64,000 nucleotides of DNA. Origin: Vreelandella sp042466685 (GTDB lineage: Bacteria; Pseudomonadota; Gammaproteobacteria; Pseudomonadales; Halomonadaceae). The translations under genes and the position numbers were made by a program. This document shows positions 61,385 through 64,000 of the stretch, piece by piece. Below the pieces are notes generated by a model. It did not search any database and was not told the DNA's origin. It saw nothing but the letters and a program-made list of their open reading frames with translations. Location of the stretch: positions 3,968,001 through 4,032,000 of the forward strand of contig NZ_CP170448.1 of NCBI RefSeq assembly GCF_042466685.1. Direction: 5' to 3'. The stretch's first letter is position 1, and the number at the start of each line of letters is the position of its first letter.

Positions 61385-62335
61385 TCACTCGCTGTGTTTA
61401 ACACCTGGCAGTACGCAGAGCATTTCATACAGCAGCGTGGCACCCATTAGTGCAGTGTTACCACTGGGGTCATAAGGCGGAGATACTTCGACCAGATCAC
61501 AGCCGACAATATTTAAGCCTGCAGCGCCGCGTACAATTTCCAGCCCTTGACTAGAGGTCAATCCACCCATCTCCACCGTACCGGTACCAGGGGCAACAGA
61601 AGGATCCAGGCCGTCGATATCGAAACTGATGTACACCGGGATATCGCCCATCTGTTCGCGAACTTGCTCCATCAGCGGTGCCAGCGAGCGGTACCAGCAC
61701 TCTTCAGCAGGCACAACACGGAAGCCCTGATCACGACACCAGTCAAAGTCTTCTGCCGCATAGCCGGTTCCGCGCAAGCCAATTTGCACGACTTTGCCAT
61801 GGGCTAATAAGCCCTCCTCCTGAGCACGACGAAACGGCGTACCATGTGCAATTGGCTCGCCGAACATATGCTCGTTAACATCGGCGTGGGCATCGATATG
61901 GATCAGCCCCACCGGGCCGTGCTTTTTGGCCATGGCGCGAAGGATGGGCAGTGTGAGCGTATGTTCACCGCCCAGGGTCAGCGGAATACAGTTATGTTTC
62001 AGCACGTCATCGTAGAAGGCGGTAATGATGTCGACGCTTTTCGGCAGATGGAAGGTATTGATGGGTACATCGCCAATATCGGCCACCTGCAGGCTTTCAA
62101 AGGGCGCGGCGCGCGTCGCCATGTTGTAAGGACGCAGCATGCGCGACTCATCGCGGATCTGGCGTGGCCCGAGCCGTGTACCTGGGCGGTTTGAAGTGCC
62201 AATATCCATGGGAATGCCTATAAATGCCGCATCCAAACCCTCGGCCGTCTCCTGCGTAGGCAGACGCATCATGGTGGCGGGGCCTGCAAAGCGCGGCATG
62301 GTATTGCCACCCAAGGGCTGATTAAACTCCGACAT
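61385..62335 (-). CDS. gbuA: Guanidinobutyrase/agmatinase (ureohydrolase family)
   Basis: 316 residues of the arginase/agmatinase family. Manganese ligands visible in LTLGGEHTL (about 121), HIDAHADVNEH and SFDIDGLDPSVAPGTGT. It hydrolyses a guanidino compound to urea and an amine or amino acid. With a 2-ketoarginine decarboxylase and aldehyde dehydrogenase in the same operon, 4-guanidinobutyrate to GABA plus urea is more likely than agmatine. First gene of the operon, preceded by a tandem repeat and a sigma-54-type promoter. Confidence 0.82.
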   Translation of the reverse strand: MSEFNQPLGGNTMPRFAGPATMMRLPTQETAEGLDAAFIGIPMDIGTSNRPGTRLGPRQIRDESRMLRPYNMATRAAPFESLQVADIGDVPINTFHLPKSVDIITAFYDDVLKHNCIPLTLGGEHTLTLPILRAMAKKHGPVGLIHIDAHADVNEHMFGEPIAHGTPFRRAQEEGLLAHGKVVQIGLRGTGYAAEDFDWCRDQGFRVVPAEECWYRSLAPLMEQVREQMGDIPVYISFDIDGLDPSVAPGTGTVEMGGLTSSQGLEIVRGAAGLNIVGCDLVEVSPPYDPSGNTALMGATLLYEMLCVLPGVKHSE

Positions 62336-62343
62336 AGTTCTCT

Positions 62344-62377
62344 CCTAGACGTTATTTGAACCTAGACGTTATTTGAA
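62344..62377. repeat. Perfect 17-bp tandem repeat in the gbuA leader
   Basis: CCTAGACGTTATTTGAA occurs twice head to tail (62344-62360 and 62361-62377), starting 8 bp before the gbuA ATG. On the gbuA strand each copy ends in TAGG, and the proximal copy contributes the Shine-Dalgarno TAGGAGAG. Looks like a recent small duplication in the 5' untranslated region. Confidence 0.7.
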
Positions 62378-62420
62378 ATTATTGAATCGCAATGCGAGCG
62401 CGGCTTGCCTATCAATAGAC

Positions 62421-62440
62421 ATTGCACAGAGCGTGCCAAG
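62421..62440 (-). promoter_or_regulatory. Sigma-54 (-24/-12) promoter for the guanidinobutyrate operon
   Basis: The minus strand reads TTGGCACGCTCTGTGCAA, matching the consensus TGGCACG-N4-TTGC at all but one base, with the required 10 nt between the GG and GC pairs. It points at gbuA about 100 bp away, and a sigma-54 activator gene is divergent from it. Confidence 0.75.
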
Positions 62441-62480
62441 TCGTCACAACCGCCAGGAAAGGCACTTTGCTAGCCATTTG

Positions 62481-62494
62481 ATGCAAAAATGCAT
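62481..62494. promoter_or_regulatory. Inverted repeat, candidate activator-binding site
   Basis: ATGCA-AAAA-TGCAT is a perfect inverted repeat in the divergent gap, about 45 bp upstream of the -24 element of the gbuA promoter and about 100 bp before the activator gene. It is rather close for a sigma-54 enhancer, but it is the best symmetric element there. Confidence 0.45.
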
Positions 62495-62591
62495 TAAATT
62501 GACGACCTAGCAATTCAATACTGCATCGATAATTCAAAAATGGTTCGATTAGCAGGCTAATGCCGCGGGTGCATCAGATGAGTGAATTCGA

Positions 62592-64000
62592 GTGAGTGAA
62601 ATAGACAAACGCGTGCTGCAGACCATTGTGGCAACCGCAAACGACCACTTCTTTATCGTCAGTGGCGATGGGCAGATAGTGGACATCAGCCCTGGCGCCG
62701 AAGCGGTTTACGGGGTATCCAGAGAAGAGCTGCTCTCCAGCAGTGTGCAGCAACTGCAAGCGGCCGGAGTACTCAAGCCCTCCATCACCATGGAAGTGAT
62801 GCGCACCCGCAGGCCCGCACAGCTTATGCAGGTAACCGGAACAGGCCGCCGGGTGATTGCTGAAGCCTACCCGGTGTTCGTCGACGGCAAGCTGGAGCGC
62901 ATTATCAGCCGCTCCCGGGATTTAACTGACTTGCAGTTACTGCAGGACGAATATGCCCTACTGCAAAAACGCTTTAGCGAACACTTAAAGCGCAGCCAGG
63001 CAGCCCCAGATGCGGAGGAGCAAGCGCTAGATGATGCTCTGGACAATTTGCAGGTACGCAGCAGCGTGATGCGCGAAATCGCGCTGCTGCTTAAGCGCGT
63101 AGCCCCTTCAGATGCCAATGTGTTGATGCTGGGTGAGTCTGGCGTGGGTAAAACCGCTTTTGCCAAACAGCTACATCGCTGGAGCCAGCGCTGCGATGGC
63201 CCGTTTATTGACGTTAACTGTGCGGCGATACCCGAGAATCTGTTTGAGTCCGAGATGTTTGGCTACCAGCCCGGTGCCTTTAGCGGTGCCGCGCGGCAGG
63301 GAAAAGCTGGCCTGTTAGAGCAGGCCGAGGGCGGTACGCTGTTTCTGGATGAAATAGGCGAGCTGCCGCTGCTAATGCAAACCAAACTGCTCAAGGTGAT
63401 TCAGGACGGTAGTTTGACCCGGCTAGGTGACACTCGCTCACGCAAAGTCAATTTTCGCTTGGTCGTGGCGACCAACCAGGATTTGGGCAAGCAAGTAGAG
63501 GCCGGACTTTTCCGTCTGGATCTTTACTACCGCCTCAATGTGATCCCGGTCACCCTGCCGCCGCTGCGTGACCGCCGGGAGGATATCCCCGATCTGGTTG
63601 AAGCGTGTTTAAACCGGCTCAACCAGCGCTATGGGCGGCAAAAAATACTTGATACCCGCGTTTGGTCGACCTTGATGGGCAGCGAATGGCCAGGTAACGT
63701 CCGCGAGCTGGAAAATTGGCTAGAAAGAGCCTGGCTTTCCAGCCCCACCGATCAAATCGAGGAGCCCACCGCACTCTCTCACGCCGAACAGCACCGCGCC
63801 AGTTTGCCGAGCGCCTCGCCAGCAAAGCCGATAACAGCACTCGAACCTCAGGAAACCCTCAAGCAGTACCTAGCGCGGCTGGAGCGTGAAACCCTTGAAG
63901 AGCTTTGCAACACACTTCCCAGCACCTACGCCATTGCCGAACGACTGGGCATCAGCCAATCCAGCGTGGTGCGCAGGCTTCAGCGCTATGGTTTGAGTAC
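62592..64000 (+). CDS. Sigma-54-dependent activator with PAS domain (truncated by window end)
   Basis: 469 codons are visible, open to the window end. Residues about 8-115 form a PAS sensor (FFIVSGDGQIVDISPGAEAVYG), then a helical linker, then an AAA+ domain with Walker A GESGVGKT at 181-188, the sigma-54 contact loop as GAFSGA at 228-233 (usually GAFTGA), Walker B GTLFLDEIGE and WPGNVRELENW. A C-terminal helix-turn-helix (YAIAERLGISQSSVVRRLQRYG) ends the visible part. GTG start at 62592; a stop lies just upstream in frame and no good Shine-Dalgarno is seen. Layout resembles RocR/TyrR-like activators of amino-acid breakdown. Probable regulator of the divergent operon. Confidence 0.82.
   Translation, partial: MSEIDKRVLQTIVATANDHFFIVSGDGQIVDISPGAEAVYGVSREELLSSSVQQLQAAGVLKPSITMEVMRTRRPAQLMQVTGTGRRVIAEAYPVFVDGKLERIISRSRDLTDLQLLQDEYALLQKRFSEHLKRSQAAPDAEEQALDDALDNLQVRSSVMREIALLLKRVAPSDANVLMLGESGVGKTAFAKQLHRWSQRCDGPFIDVNCAAIPENLFESEMFGYQPGAFSGAARQGKAGLLEQAEGGTLFLDEIGELPLLMQTKLLKVIQDGSLTRLGDTRSRKVNFRLVVATNQDLGKQVEAGLFRLDLYYRLNVIPVTLPPLRDRREDIPDLVEACLNRLNQRYGRQKILDTRVWSTLMGSEWPGNVRELENWLERAWLSSPTDQIEEPTALSHAEQHRASLPSASPAKPITALEPQETLKQYLARLERETLEELCNTLPSTYAIAERLGISQSSVVRRLQRYGLS

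Noticed and set aside
1..64000. CRISPR arrays, tRNA/rRNA genes, insertion sequences, integrases
   Set aside because: None could be recognised by eye; in particular no integrase or transposase accompanies the direct repeats around the effector cassette.

Overview
The window looks like chromosomal DNA of a moderately GC-rich gammaproteobacterium, most likely a member of the Halomonadaceae (Halomonas-like). This is judged from protein character, the number of TRAP and tripartite tricarboxylate transporters, and the mix of sugar-acid pathways; no taxonomic marker gene is present. No tRNA, rRNA, CRISPR array or transposase was seen. Almost the whole window is catabolic: import and non-phosphorylative oxidation of sugars and sugar acids, followed by smaller modules for a branched diacid and for arginine-derived guanidino compounds.

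Layout. (1) 0.2-15.3 kb: ROK regulator, L-arabinonate dehydratase, AraFGH-type ABC importer, exported mutarotase, LysR regulator, a complete TRAP transporter (PQM), an AraD1/GguC-family 2-keto-3-deoxy-arabinonate dehydratase and 2-oxoglutarate semialdehyde dehydrogenase. (2) 15.5-27.8 kb: a divergent island with TctABC plus a second TctC, an HpaI/GarL-like aldolase and Fe-ADH on the minus strand, and a UxaA/GarD dehydratase, a GntR regulator with two winged helices, two beta-hydroxyacid dehydrogenases and an Ldh-family enzyme on the plus strand. A fossil of a semialdehyde dehydrogenase lies in the divergent gap. (3) 27.9-33.8 kb: minus-strand operon of D-xylonate dehydratase, EamA transporter, FadR-type regulator and L-arabinose/D-galactose 1-dehydrogenase, divergent from an orphan TRAP binding protein. 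(4) 34-48 kb: a 2-keto-3-deoxy-L-fuconate type SDR and FAH hydrolase, a second FadR-type regulator, an Ldh-family enzyme, a TRAP transporter, a DUF1537 kinase/PdxA2/SDR operon, and xylX, L-fuconate dehydratase and an FAD-linked oxidase. (5) 48.2-54.5 kb: TRAP transporter, LysR, CaiB-type CoA-transferase and HMG-CoA lyase. (6) 54.5-56.8 kb: a type VI secretion cargo cassette (PAAR-TTR protein, type-44 polymorphic toxin, membrane-anchored candidate immunity protein) bracketed by two copies of the 3' end of the HMG-CoA lyase gene. (7) 56.8-64 kb: 2-ketoarginine decarboxylase, aldehyde dehydrogenase, YjiH-family membrane protein and guanidinobutyrase/agmatinase, divergent from a sigma-54 activator cut by the window end.

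How it works together. L-arabinose enters by AraFGH, is oxidised by the 27.9-kb dehydrogenase, dehydrated at 1.4 kb and by AraD1, and ends as 2-oxoglutarate through the dehydrogenase at 13.7 kb. D-xylonate goes through the dehydratase at 30.6 kb and XylX at 44.2 kb to the same semialdehyde. No lactonase is present in the window. A 23-bp sequence is exactly repeated in front of the two TRAP binding-protein genes at 9.6 and 32.7 kb, followed in each case by paired palindrome-like elements 20 bp apart, so these separated loci probably form one regulon. A second motif is shared by three promoters in the 34-44 kb block. Several operons carry a strong hairpin directly after the gene for the periplasmic binding protein, which fits differential expression of that protein. 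The most unusual segment is the effector cassette, whose toxin gene also seems to have lost its original C-terminus by a frameshift.
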